From Gonatopus flavifemur (taxonomy: Eukaryota > Arthropoda > Insecta > Hymenoptera > Dryinidae), in assembly GCA_018340375.1 (NCBI GenBank), contig JAFFJZ010000002.1, positions 24,880,001-24,944,000 of the forward strand: a stretch of DNA of 64,000 nt. The letters run 5' to 3'. The notes under the pieces are model-generated. The model was not told the origin of the DNA and searched no databases. It worked only from the letters and a program-made list of their open reading frames with translations. Positions 33,396 through 44,220 of the stretch are shown here, piece by piece; the first letter of the stretch is position 1; each line of letters starts with the position of its first letter. A program made the position numbers and the translations under genes.

Positions 33396-35376
33396 TTATA
33401 GAGAATTTTGAGTTTTGTTGATCAAACGATTTTGAATTGAATTTTCTCTCACCGAAGGATGTAAAAAATTTATCCGACGGTTTTTTAATTCAGTTTGAAC
33501 GGATTTTTCATCAACAGTTTGTGCGTGTTTATCGTAACAAATCGTATAATCTTTTCCTGTTCTGTTGTTTCCTATGAAAGAATTATAGTCCCAACATTTA
33601 TTGGATTCGAGAACGGTACCTCTCAAATATTCCATTTTACTAGAGTTTTCAGACAAGGTTTGAATATTTTTATCTATTCTCTGCCAAGAGTATTTAGCAT
33701 CACATTTATGTTTGATGAAAGGATTGTGAATCTGATTATACTCCTTCAATAAATCTTGTAACAAAGTTTCTGAGGTCTGACAACTCGCTTCTACAATTTG
33801 CCAAGAGTATTTAATTTTGATATCCGAATTTTCTTGTTTTTGCAACCAGGTACGAGAATAATCTTTATTCACCCATGAATTTGGATTCTCACTAAAATCT
33901 AATGCACCGATATCAGACGAAATATTGACATTCGAAGTCGAGCTCAGGTCGAACTGTGATTGAATTTTGAATACAAAGTTTTCTAAACTTTTCGAAAAAT
34001 TGTTCTCTTGATAATCTAAAACTTGTATTTCATTTTCCAAACGAAGAGTACGTGAATCGTTATTGTCATTATCTTCTCCCTCGTTCGAAGACTTGTGAGA
34101 TAATGTTAAGTTTGAGGAAAACTTTTTAACATCACTTTTCAATTCAATTATCGCAACAGAAGTGGTTTTCGTCACACCTTTGTTTTCCAATGAATCCCTC
34201 GATTTGATTTCATTTTCATTATCAATATACGTGATATTTTCTACTTGCTGTTCTAATATACTTGAATTTGAACGTTCTTTCTTATTCTTCTCCTTCACTG
34301 ATTCATCTGAACGTTTGACCTTGAACTTTTTTTTAGGTTTTCTTTGTTTTTGTGACAAAGCAAGAGTCGAAGATAAATTGTTGCAACCGATAATAGGTCG
34401 ATTTGAAGCACTTGGAACATGTGAGCCGTACGGAGAATTAAGCGAAATCAGTTTATTGTTATTCCTCTCTTTGATAAGTTTTCTGAAGAGATAGAAATTT
34501 TCTAGAACACCAGAATTCTTTATCGACAACGATGCCAATTGTTGAGTATCGAGAACATTCTTTACTCCCTTAGTCTTTCGTTTCTGAGCAGATTTGGACA
34601 CCTATTTTTGAAAGCATTATTAATTTTCATTCACAAAGTGATTCCCCAACAAACACGACTGCAAGTGCTTCGAAGGACCAACAACGGCCCATTGAAACGC
34701 CAGTAATAATTGTTTGTGGGGTCTCAAGTCGAGTATTTGCTAAATCAACGAGAGTTGCATGGACCTGATTGATTTCACTCGCCCAAATTGAAACTTTCTG
34801 ATGTTATTCCAATTTTCGAGATAGCGATAAGATATCTCTTCTTTCTTGTTCTCTCGCTTAACCACGAGTTGAAATTTCTGGACGAGTGGAATCAACCCAT
34901 TGGGATTTGTTTATTATAAATGTGAACTTGTTCTTTCCTGTATTGCAAATATTGTAAATTTTACCAACTTTCTAGTTTAGACTGATTGCTGCAGTGTATT
35001 TGTTGATATTACACAACTGAGGTGGAAAAGACTTATTTATAAAATGATAATTATGAATTTTGATCAATGTGTATTATAAATAATATAAAAATTCAAACAC
35101 CTTGGTCTGATTTTTCTCAGGTTGGTACGGAATATTAATCGAAGATCTTAAAAATGAAGAAATTGTTTCTTTCTTCTTCTTTTCGCGAATTTTGATCGTC
35201 TTTGGTATCTTCTTAGAATACATAAAACATTCTGAATTGTGGGGTACGGTTTTCAATAGAGGTATCATCACATCTTTGGTGTTTGAGAATACTTGTGGTT
35301 TGATGATCATACTTTCTGTTTTGCCTTTCTTCTTCTTCTTCAAATGTTTCTTTTCATCCATCATCCGATCATTCAT
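33396..35376 (-). CDS. Uncharacterised Lys/Ser/Asn-rich protein with four QT (LC8-like) motifs
   Basis: Two exons, 35376-35101 and 34601-33396, join in phase 0 (AAG|GTGTTTG donor; AAAATAG|GTG acceptor) to 493 residues; I do not recognise a family. Exon 1 is basic (HLKKKKKGK, IREKKKKE), and exon 2 starts SKSAQKRKTKG with another basic block KQRKPKKKFKVKR, so a nuclear location is plausible. The last 130 residues hold four Gln-Thr sites at about 367, 406, 453 and 461: SCQTSE, KNIQTL, KHAQTVD and KSVQTE. KSVQTE matches the dynein light chain LC8 anchor consensus (K-x-T/V/I-Q-T). Two sit in a repeated unit KYSWQxxxxxxxQT. No membrane segment or enzyme domain is seen. A further upstream exon is possible because a foldback ends 13 bases before the ATG. 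Confidence 0.75.
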
Positions 35377-35389
35377 TCTGACAATACTA

Positions 35390-36196
35390 CACTGAAAGAA
35401 AATTCATTTGCGTCAAATAAATATTTATTTTATTCTCTATTCAATGAACATTCATTCGGATAGATGAAATATATAATTAAATTCAAAAGTTGTTCATTTA
35501 TCTCAAATAAAGTGATTTGATTCAAATGAATATTCCATTCAGACAACTAAATGTTTATTTAGTAGAGACCGGATTATATGCAAATGCATATTTGCGTATG
35601 AACATTGCATATTTCTAATAATTTTGGAGAAAGAAGAATAATGTTTTCTACAAAAAACATTCTTGAAATTTGGAAAATTATTTGTAACCAATGAATATTT
35701 CATCACAATTCATTGACGTCAAATTGATTTTTATTAACCCTTAATGAATCATGTTTGTATCCAATGAATGTAACTGTGACAATTCATTTCAACGTCAACA
35801 GTACTATCATCAAAATCGTGAAAAATATTGAAACTATCGGAATTTTTGAATAAACAAAGTAGAAAAGATTTGATGATCCTTTAATCTTGCTGTATCCTGA
35901 TAATAAAAATCTCATTCATCCTAATTAAACGTGCAGAATTCCAATTAACGCCGATTCAAACCGGAATGTTGCACTTTTTGACCCAGGGTAATCAATACAC
36001 AAATTTCTTTCAAATTTTTTTAATTTCACATGTATAAAAACTTGTTGAAATTTATTTGATATGTTACTGCATATTTGAAAATATTTTCTTGCATATTTGC
36101 ATTCATATGTCGCACTTTTTTTTTATTGCATATAATCCAATCTCGATTTACTGGATAAAGGACAAATAAATATTTATTTGATTCTTTTTTTCAGTG
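35390..36196. repeat. Foldback CACTGAAAGAAAATTCATTT, TA duplication, at the 5' edge of the QT-motif gene
   Basis: CACTGAAAGAAAATTCATTT at the left is mirrored by a right end finishing GATTCTTTTTTTCAGTG; AATAAATATTTATTT occurs in both arms; TA flanks both sides (35,388-35,389; 36,197-36,198). A second inverted pair (GAGACCGGATTATATGCAA near 35,566 and its counterpart near 36,126-36,155) suggests a nested element. The left end is 13 bases before the ATG at 35,376 on the opposite strand. Confidence 0.75.
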
Positions 36197-36431
36197 TAAA
36201 TTCACGCAACAATATAATTTATGCGTATTTCAATTATTTATTATAATCGATTAAATTTTTCAAATAGAATTATTCAAAGATAAACAAAGATCCTTTTTGG
36301 AAAATGAATTACATTGTTTTTTCTCAATTATAAATATATACTTATATATATAATTTATATCAACAACATATATAGCTCATGTTTCAACTGTTTTACTATG
36401 AACTCTCGGTAAAGAAAATAAATAAATATTT

Positions 36432-36641
36432 TCCAATACAGCACAAAAGTTCTCTCAAAGAACTCCCGTTATGCTAAAATCAATATGTATTCATTATGAT
36501 TATTTTTAATTCAAAATGAAATATCCAGACGTTCAGTATGTTTTCATTTTGAAGTCATTATTGATGGCATAAAGGGGACAAAATTCAAGAAATCTTTGAG
36601 AAGGCTTCATAAATTCAAATTGAACATTTGTGCTGGCTGGG
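36432..36641. repeat. Diverged CCC...GGG foldback related to 3,063-3,344
   Basis: AATACAGCACAAAAGTTCTC, AACTCCCGTTATG, GAATTCATT-like core, GGCATAAAGGGGAC and TTTGTGCTGGCTGGG follow the same order as in the 3,063 element. The left CCC is decayed. Just outside, GTGCTGTATGGG at 37,270-37,281 looks like a lone end of another member. Confidence 0.6.
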
Positions 36642-38469
36642 TTTATATATTTAGATGCAGAGTATAATGAACAATTTTTCATATATTTTCACCAGTAGGT
36701 TGATAAAAAAGTTACTCATTCCGAATTATAGGTTATTCTGAGGAAAATGATGAGTTAGCTAGTTTGGAAGAATTTTCTTAAGAATCCACGCGATATTGAG
36801 AGCTCCTACCGATGTCTTAAAAAATTCTCTCAATCAGGACTTGGGAATTCTGACTTTGAGATTTCTCATGAAGGTCTAAAAATAGTTCAACTCATCAAGT
36901 TTGTAGTCTTCAAGAATATCTCTACCAACAGTTGAACATTTCAAAACAGTTTTTTCCCTCTGGAGTTCAAAAGAGCTCAGTGGATAGACACAGACCTTTT
37001 GAAGAGGTTTATACAAACATGATGTGGCGTGTGCACTTATATCGAAGAGGCAAGAATTCACAATTTTACAATCACTTCCCATATAACACAGAGATGTTTC
37101 GGCAACTTGCATCGGAGCTCCTTCATCCACTGAAGGTATCTTGAGATAACAAAGAGGAGTCTTGAAAAAATCTCTACAAAAAACCTCCTGATGGATAATT
37201 GTACAATGAATTTAAATGCCTATCAAGGTCGTTTTTGGAATTATTTCTTCAAGAAGATTTCAAGATCAATGTGCTGTATGGGTTGTGATTTCAACCCACT
37301 AAATGTTGGTACCTTTATTACCTATTCCAAGTAAACCATTGTGATAAATACTGTGATGAATTTATAAATGTATGTGAAGATATATCATTGCAGTGGTGTT
37401 AAATGAACCATTTGTCACAAATTATAAATAAATAACGCAAGATAATTGGGGTATCATTCTATTTGGACAATCATAGTTAATTAATTAATTCAAAATAAGG
37501 TCCGTACAGAACAATATGTTGATCAAATTAACTCATTTCTGAAATAATTTTTGGACTCCAATTCATCTTATGCTCGATTACTCATTATTCACTTTTTAAA
37601 TGAACTCAAATCAAATGTGAGGTGAATGTAAGTTTTTACAGTTTTTTAATCAACAGATTGTGTTTTGTGAATACTCAATAGGTATTTATTATACAAAAAT
37701 ATCAACAATGAAACTCATGATTAGAGATTGGAATTAGCTATCAATTTCCTATTATAAGGATGATGATCTGATGAAAATATGAAGAGAAGGATCAACATCA
37801 GTTTCGTATTTCGGATATAGGTTACATTTCTTGAATTCATTTCTAAACTGTTGACATACTTACGGCGGTCGAGGAGTAAATTTGTAATGGAAAAAAATTT
37901 CGAGTGTCGTATAAATAAGTTTGTGGTAAGATAATTTATTTCATATTCCAGAGAATATATTTGAAGCAACTTCAAAAGAACTCGATCCGGTATACACGGA
38001 AGAAATCGTATACAATTTTGAACATTTTATACTGTAAAAGAAGAGATCAGATTTTGATTCAAATGAATTACATGATTACAAACATCGCAGACATTTTGAA
38101 CCGGTTTGTTATTGAATGAATTGACAGGGCCTGGGGGGGGGAACATTTATTATTTATTGAAATCGTAGAGGGCTGCGTTTATATCATTTTGAGCGAGTTG
38201 CGTATCATTGTAAAGCTTCTTTCTCATGGATCGATATTTCTAGTGAATTTTAGTAAGTTACTATCAATGAACCAATCTAATTTTCGAATTCCATTTCGTT
38301 TCCCGGAAATTCCGGTCCATGGGAGAGCACCGTTACCAAAAACTATTTCTTCAATATAAACGACGTCAACTGAAAATAACGCTTTTGAGTTTTATTCAAC
38401 GCAAACTTTGACAATCCTTGATTTTTTGAAGAAATTTCCAACCGAAGAATGTAAGTATTGTATAAATAA
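36642..38469. other. Intergenic stretch without recognised genes
   Basis: AT-rich, short frames only. It contains the lone foldback end at 37,270-37,281. A run of nine G lies at about 38,134-38,142. Confidence 0.6.
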
Positions 38470-38895
38470 ATGTTTATTGCAGATTATCATAGATGTACAT
38501 TCAACAATTCAATAACAAATACATATGTTGCAAATTTTCAAAAATCTGTTACCCTAAGTTTATACTGCATTCAAAATCATAAATTTTGTCTAAATAAAGT
38601 TCTAGTAAATCAAAAGTATACTGTAAATTTGAAAACAATCAAGATTAATAGCACTCAGCATTACCTTTGTCATTCTGTTTTAAGTTTGGTACGAGCTCTG
38701 GAAGTTTTCCAAAAATTCGAAATTCCTTCCCTTGAAACATTTTTGAATTTAGCACATTCTATGTGGGGTTGCAATGTATGTACATTTCACATCGAACATG
38801 AAATTTATATTTATCACGCCTACATTGTATGTGCAAAATCTAAAAATGTTGTAAAGGAACCCAAACGGCACACGAATGTTTCAGATGTGATATGA
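38470..38895 (+). CDS. Orphan open frame, 141 codons
   Basis: An uninterrupted frame in an AT-rich setting, upstream of the MATH-BTB gene and on the same strand. I recognise no family. It is Cys-, His- and Asn-rich, with a region SLETFLNLAHSMWGC followed by NVCTFHIEHEIYIYHAYIVC that looks more amino-acid-like than random AT-rich translation. A donor/acceptor pair just upstream would leave a 32-base intron, which is too short, so I take the ATG at 38,470. It may be an orphan gene, a gene fragment or chance. Confidence 0.3.
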   Translation: MFIADYHRCTFNNSITNTYVANFQKSVTLSLYCIQNHKFCLNKVLVNQKYTVNLKTIKINSTQHYLCHSVLSLVRALEVFQKFEIPSLETFLNLAHSMWGCNVCTFHIEHEIYIYHAYIVCAKSKNVVKEPKRHTNVSDVI

Positions 38896-38964
38896 ACATG
38901 CTTAGAACCTCCAAATGAGAGGATTTGATCTGTTTTGGATTATCACCTTCTACGCATGTCCATA

Positions 38965-39199
38965 CACTGTAGAAAAATTACTTGTAAATTACCTATATCA
39001 AAATTGAAAATCACAGTTGCTTGTGAAAGCATTGTACTGAGCGTGAACATTTTACAAAGTCATGAGATATCACAACGCCGAGGGTAGGGTTTTGACGATC
39101 CAAGTGTACTTTCCCTATGCGCAGCACAGTGCTTTCACAAGCAACTGTGATTTTCAATTCCGATATAGGTGATTTACAAGTCATTTTTTTTTACAGTGC
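38965..39199. repeat. Foldback with CACTGTAGAAAAATTACTTG ends
   Basis: Arms contain ACTTGTAAATTACCTATAT / ATATAGGTGATTTACAAGT and AAAATCACAGTTGCTTGTGA / TCACAAGCAACTGTGATTTT. It ends in TTTTTTTACAGTG. Located 320 bases before the MATH-BTB start. Confidence 0.8.
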
Positions 39200-39520
39200 A
39201 CGGGCCTCGTGCGGCGTAAAGCCGGCTCTGTTTATTTTACAAATGAGTTTCTGACATATACTGATAAAAAAGACTTTTGAATTATATCATTACAAAATTG
39301 ATGTTGATAGTAAAGCATTGATTTTCTTTGGTAGAATTTGAAAATAGCATTACAAATGATTTGCATTCATTTAGATTTGCCTTTTGGGGATATCATATTT
39401 TTGAAAATGTGTGAACGAGATATTTTAAACAAGGTATTACTACATGTTGTGTGATATTCCTAATCTGTTCACAGACTTTATACATCGAGACTCAATAAGC
39501 TGCATAAATTTGGAACCAAA

Positions 39521-40552
39521 ATGGTAACTTTTCAAGAATGTTGTGTTACTAAATCCAGTGGACCTATCGAAATTCGATCAGACTGGGAAATAAATGTTTT
39601 CAATTACATTTGTGGTGAAAAATTTGTTCTTCATTCACCAGACTTCTCAGATCTTGACGAGAAGTATATTTTTCAATTAACTTTGCAACTGTCAAACACA
39701 AATGATTTGATAAAATCGTACTTGTGTAGATCGAAGTCTATGCTTACCAGAAGTACAACCCCCAGTCGAGTGATATGTAATTTGAATTTGCTTTATGTTC
39801 TTCATGAGAGCGAATTCTCTACAACCTTTACACAGGAAAGATTATTTCTAGCTAATGAGTCTCTTGTTCCTTGTCTGCACTTTTGTAATCTTATAACTCC
39901 AAAAATAGTTGCAGCCAGTACCGGTAAATTAAAAATATCATGTGTAGTGGCAATTTCAGAAATAAATTCATTGTTCAGTATCAATACCTCGACAGCAAAA
40001 AATGAAAGAGATACTAAATTGTTTGATGATATACTCGCTCTTTACGAAAGTGATAATTCTAAAGATATGGTTTTTGTGATCAATAACAAAGAATTGAAAG
40101 CTCACAAATTCATATTATGCGCTCGAAGTTCTAAATTTAGAAAAATGATCGAAGAATCCACATTCGAAGATTCCAACAAACCTATTTACCTTCAAGATAT
40201 CAGTTATGAAAGTTTCAAACGAATTCTGAAATTTATCTACACCGGTAAAATAGAATTTAATTCTACTACAGGTGAGATCTTGAGAGCATCTGATAGATTT
40301 GATCTGCCACTCCTCAAACGAGCATGTGAACGAATGTTGATAGAAAACCTGAATCCTGAAAATGCTGTCAAAACTTATTCACATGCACACTTTTCTGAAG
40401 CAAATGATTTGAAATTAGCTGCATGGAAATTTATTTATAAAAATCCGAAAATTGTCAGAGACAGTGAAGATTTTCAAATGCTGCTGGGAGACTATCCTAC
40501 TGTTGCGGTTGATCTTTTGAAAATTCTATTGAACAAACAGTTTTGTGAATAA
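39521..40552 (+). CDS. MATH-BTB protein (TDPOZ / SPOP-like), intronless
   Basis: 343 residues in one exon. Proteins of this class are adaptors that bring substrates to Cullin-3 ubiquitin ligases. Residues about 1-150 look like a divergent MATH domain (WEINVFNYICGEKFVLHS, KLKISCVVAISEIN). About 165-265 is the BTB/POZ domain: DDILALYESDNSKDMVFVIN, KELKAHKFILCARSSKFRKM, IYLQDISYESFKRILKFIYT. The rest is a BACK-like tail (LPLLKRACERMLIENLNPEN). The length and layout match SPOP (374 in human). The single exon suggests an expanded, possibly retroposed, arthropod family copy, but no poly(A) tract or target duplication is seen. The stop codon is 40 bases before the palindrome at 40,593. The start was chosen as the first ATG of the frame. 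Confidence 0.88.
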   Translation: MVTFQECCVTKSSGPIEIRSDWEINVFNYICGEKFVLHSPDFSDLDEKYIFQLTLQLSNTNDLIKSYLCRSKSMLTRSTTPSRVICNLNLLYVLHESEFSTTFTQERLFLANESLVPCLHFCNLITPKIVAASTGKLKISCVVAISEINSLFSINTSTAKNERDTKLFDDILALYESDNSKDMVFVINNKELKAHKFILCARSSKFRKMIEESTFEDSNKPIYLQDISYESFKRILKFIYTGKIEFNSTTGEILRASDRFDLPLLKRACERMLIENLNPENAVKTYSHAHFSEANDLKLAAWKFIYKNPKIVRDSEDFQMLLGDYPTVAVDLLKILLNKQFCE

Positions 40553-40592
40553 GACCATGGATCCGGACAATATAGGTTTGAGAATATCGCAT

Positions 40593-40680
40593 CCCCAAGA
40601 GAACACAAACCTCCAAGAACGTCCAATAGACGTTCAAGTACCTCCGTTGGACGTATTTGCAGGTTTGTGTTCTCTTGGGG
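40593..40680. repeat. CCCCAAGAGAACACAAACC palindrome, copy 1, AT duplication
   Basis: CCCCAAGAGAACACAAACCT and its reverse copy AGGTTTGTGTTCTCTTGGGG, 88 bp, with CCTCCAAGAACGTCC in the arms. AT flanks both sides. It lies 40 bases after the MATH-BTB stop. Copy 2 is at 52,552-52,659 with a TA duplication. Confidence 0.8.
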
Positions 40681-40989
40681 ATTTGAAAGTATATACCCCA
40701 AATCGAATTCTTTATTCTCGATAGTATACTGATTTTTATTGTATTGAATGGAATTATTTAAAGAATATTTTGTTTTAAATATATGATACTTAAAACTACA
40801 CGGTTACTTTTTAATGGTTACTATACCACCCTATCATATTTGAAAAATGACGTTTATTACAAACAATTTTTCATCAAGTGGAAACGGTCATCATACTTAT
40901 TCAGGTAAGATAAAATGTTTCCACGTCGTCATTAAATAATAAATAAGACAGCCTAATTATTCTAGTTATTTGAATTATTTCAGAATAAG

Positions 40990-41088
40990 CACTGTAGGTG
41001 CTCGGAATGTTTTAGAAACGTGCCCGTGGTTTCGCGACCTCTGATTCCAACAATTACGTTTCTAAAACATTTTTAAAACTTACAGTGT
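40990..41088. repeat. Short foldback, CACTGTAGGT / ACTTACAGTG
   Basis: CACTGTAGGTGCTCGGAATG pairs with its right-hand counterpart; GTTTTAGAAACGT and ACGTTTCTAAAAC are mirrored inside. 99 bp. Confidence 0.6.
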
Positions 41089-42202
41089 CAAAACATTTAT
41101 ATGATTCATGAAAATTCCCCATTTCGTCGCTAACCTACGCCAACCTACAAATCATTCATATTCAAAGTTTTAAATACATGGTTAATACATCGAAAAATAT
41201 TAAAACCATATTGTTTTTCACATAATCAACCAATTCTCACTGCACAACATAAAAGATCATGAAAATACACATATTGTAGAGAGTAAAACAAAGATATTAA
41301 AAAGCGCTTTAGAGTCGAACTATTTTCCATTAAATCCAGCACTTCATAAGCTTATACGTGTAATTTATTATACACGAGGTCATTTTACTTGAATATAATT
41401 GATTTAGGATTTGTTTCAATTGAAAATATCCACAGATATGCTATCGATTTGATGATTTCCAAAGACAAATTCAACATGTGCTAATCACGTTTTGTGAGAA
41501 TGTAAATAAAAGAAACTAGGACATTTTCATGCTTTAAAAACATACATGCGACCTTTTCAAAACGTCACCAAACGTTTCTGAAACATTTCGTTTGTAACGA
41601 GGTACGTTTTGTGAATGTTTACAAAACGTCTCGGTGCTGTCTGGGTATATTGCCCAGGAAACATGATCCATGTACACAGTGGGTTGCCGAATTATTGGAC
41701 CACAGTTGAGACTACTGAAATTAATTCAAAGTTGAATATTTCAGTGAACAATTATCATACACGCAATTTCAAGGGCAAAGTCTACTCATTGAGCATCATT
41801 TGACCTCTCTTGTCTATCCCACAGCCTACATCGGATCAAGTATGAGCATTTTTGCCGATATTTTCTTAGTTTTTCAAACAGATGGAGCTTACAGGGGAGT
41901 TGATAAACGGAAACACGAAAATCGGCATTTTGTAAAGAATTTTCTCAGCTTCAAAACGCTCTTTTTTTTTATTTTCCCGGTAGAGTAATTTTTAGCGGAG
42001 TTATGTCATGTTTCATGACTTGTAATTTTGAGACGGTTGAGGGGACAAAAAATTTCCTAGGAGGAAAAAGTTTTGTTTTAAGATGCATTATACGCATTAA
42101 AATACTTTTACAAGCAATCAAAAACTTCTTGGAAAGTATTTTTTTCGTATAATACATCTTAAAACAAAACTTTTTTTTCCAAGGAAATTCTGGGTCACCT
42201 TA

Positions 42203-42579
42203 AGGGCACTCAAGCATCAGGAAAAGCGTGTAAAATTTTGCGCCAACTTTTTTCATGAATTATTTGATAAAGTTGAATTTAAAATCGACAATAATCATGT
42301 AAATACCTGAGATTGGACTCTAAATATGAATTTGGGTTTCTTCTTAGTTTGGAGGTATTGGAAAACGAAATGACAAAAAAATTTTTGACAGTTGGGTGTT
42401 ATTACATTTAAAATCCTTTTATCATCGTTAGAAAATCAATAAAAGACTGACACTTATATTTAGAGTCTAATCCTGGTCGTGGATTTTATTATTATCCGCT
42501 GAAAATGTCAGTTGAACGCATAATTTATGAAAAAAGTTGGCGCAAAATTTCGCTCGCTTCTTTTGATGCTTGAGTGCCC
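42203..42579. repeat. Foldback GGGCACTCAAGCATC with TTAA duplication
   Basis: GGGCACTCAAGCATCAGGAA and, inverted, TTTTGATGCTTGAGTGCCC; TTAA on both sides (42,199-42,202; 42,580-42,583). A TTAA duplication with a run of G/C at the ends is typical of piggyBac-like and Kolobok elements. It has no transposase, so the class is inferred. Confidence 0.75.
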
Positions 42580-43086
42580 TTAAAGACCATGAAGCATCAG
42601 AAAAAGGATACAATTTTACTACATAATTTTTAAGCAACTAAGCGATCATCACAAATTTTAAATACGCAGCAATAAATTATACTACTAGGATTACGCTCTA
42701 AATATAAATCCAAAGCCCAAAACATATTCTTCAGCATGAAAAACCAAGTTATGAAAATTATTGATATTTGCAGGATTGATATATTTATAATCGTTTGCAT
42801 GATTTTGAGAAATCATTTACAGATCTAATTTCATAATCAAAGCTCAATTTCAAACAATGTACTTTGTCACTGCAGATTGAAGATTTGTGTTTCTTATCTA
42901 GTTGTTCAGAAAGTATTAGGTGTTGGAATTAATTCGTAGCGTTATACAAAAGCTGACGTAGGTAGTACAGTATTCCGTTGTTACATGTTGCTACAATAAT
43001 CTATTCACCGTGAAACAGCTATTATTGGACGTTTTACATAACCTTTTTTTGAATCGTAAATAACAACGCTTCATAACTTATTGAAC

Positions 43087-44220
43087 ATGTCAAAATTTAT
43101 ACCGAATAAAGTGTTTTTGCGGGGAGTCTTACTCCATTACTTCAATATGAACAAAAGTGCTGCTGAAGCCCATCGTATTTTAGTGGAAGTGTATGGTGAA
43201 CATGGTCTAGCTGAGCAAACGTGTCGAAAATGGTTCGCAGGTTTCAAAGCTGGTGATTTCGACTTGGATGATAAGGAGCGACCTGGCCAGCCAACAAAAT
43301 TTTAAGATACTGATTTGGAGACATTGCTCGATGAAGACTCATGTCAAACCCTTCAAGAACCCGTACAGCACCGGACATTTCTACGTTGCCTCCGCGTGGA
43401 ATCTCCGTTCATCCACGTTCTATCCACGTTCACCATTTATCCACGGGGATGCGACGTGGAAGTCGGTGGATGTGCTGTTAGGGAATTGTCGACATTATTG
43501 GGAGTTGACTTATCAACGGTAGGAAAACGTTTGAAAAGTTTGGGCATGATCCAGAAGGAAGGACGTTGGATCCCATATGAATTGAAACCAAGGGACGTTG
43601 AGAAGCGTTTTTTGACGTGTGAACTGCTGCTTCAACGGCAGAGAAGAAAAACGTTTCGTGCATAGAATTGTCACTGGCGATGAGAAATGGATCCATTACG
43701 ACAATCCGAAGCGCAGAAAGTCATGGGTTAAGCCCGGCCAAATATCCATGGGTCTAAGCTCCTGCTCTGTATTTGATGGGATCAGATGGATGTGATTTGT
43801 TATGAACTGTTGAAACCGAATGAAACCATAATTGGGGATCGTTACCGACTACAATTGATGCGCTTAAGCCGTGCATTGAAAGAAAAACGACCGGAATATT
43901 CCAAAAGACACGACAAAGTCATTTTGCTCACGTCAATGCTCGTCCGCACGTCGCAAAACCAGTAAAAACATACGTCGAAACACTTAAATGGGAAGCTCTA
44001 CCCCACCCGCCGTATTCTCCAGATATCGCGCCATCTGATTACCATTTGTTCCGTTCGATGGCTCATAGCTTGTCTGAGCAAAAATTCACTACTTACGAAG
44101 ATTGCCAAAAAGGGATTGCATCCCTTCGTGGATTCGTGGATTGCATCCAAAGACGGTTTCATTCCTTGCCCGAAAGATGGTCGAAAGTAGTCGAAAGCGA
44201 TGGACAATACTTTGATTGAT
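43087..44220 (+). pseudogene. Mariner transposase pseudogene
   Basis: The reading starts MSKFIPNKVFLRGVLLHYF and holds the helix-turn-helix (KSAAEAHRILVEVYGEHGLA). An in-frame TAA at 43,303-43,305 interrupts it, then LETLLDEDSCQTLQE, then the 43,360-43,483 insertion, then LSTLLGVDLSTVGKRLKSLG and WIPYELKPRDVEKRF. A frameshift near 43,658 precedes TGDEKWIHYDNPKRRKSW (first catalytic Asp). Further frame changes follow before LPHPPYSPDIAPSDYHLF (last catalytic Asp) and the end near SDGQYFD. Standard mariner length is about 345 residues. It is clearly dead. Confidence 0.85.
43360..43483. repeat. CCC...GGG foldback, ACAGCAC subtype, 124 bp, AA duplication, in mariner ORF
   Basis: CCCGTACAGCACCGGACATT and a right end ...GGATGTGCTGTTAGGG, with ATCCACGTTCTATCCACG-type repeats between. 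AA lies on both sides. 124 bases plus 2 duplicated bases equal 42 codons, so the interrupted transposase frame resumes exactly (QE before, LSTLLGVD after). Confidence 0.85.

Noticed and set aside
34600..34601. Start of the QT-motif protein at the exon 2 boundary
   Set aside because: The first codon there is GTG and is preceded by an acceptor AAAATAG; exon 1 at 35,101-35,376 joins in phase.
38451..38482. Possible intron (GTAAGT...TTGCAG) upstream of the 141-codon frame
   Set aside because: It would be 32 bases, below the workable size of animal introns.
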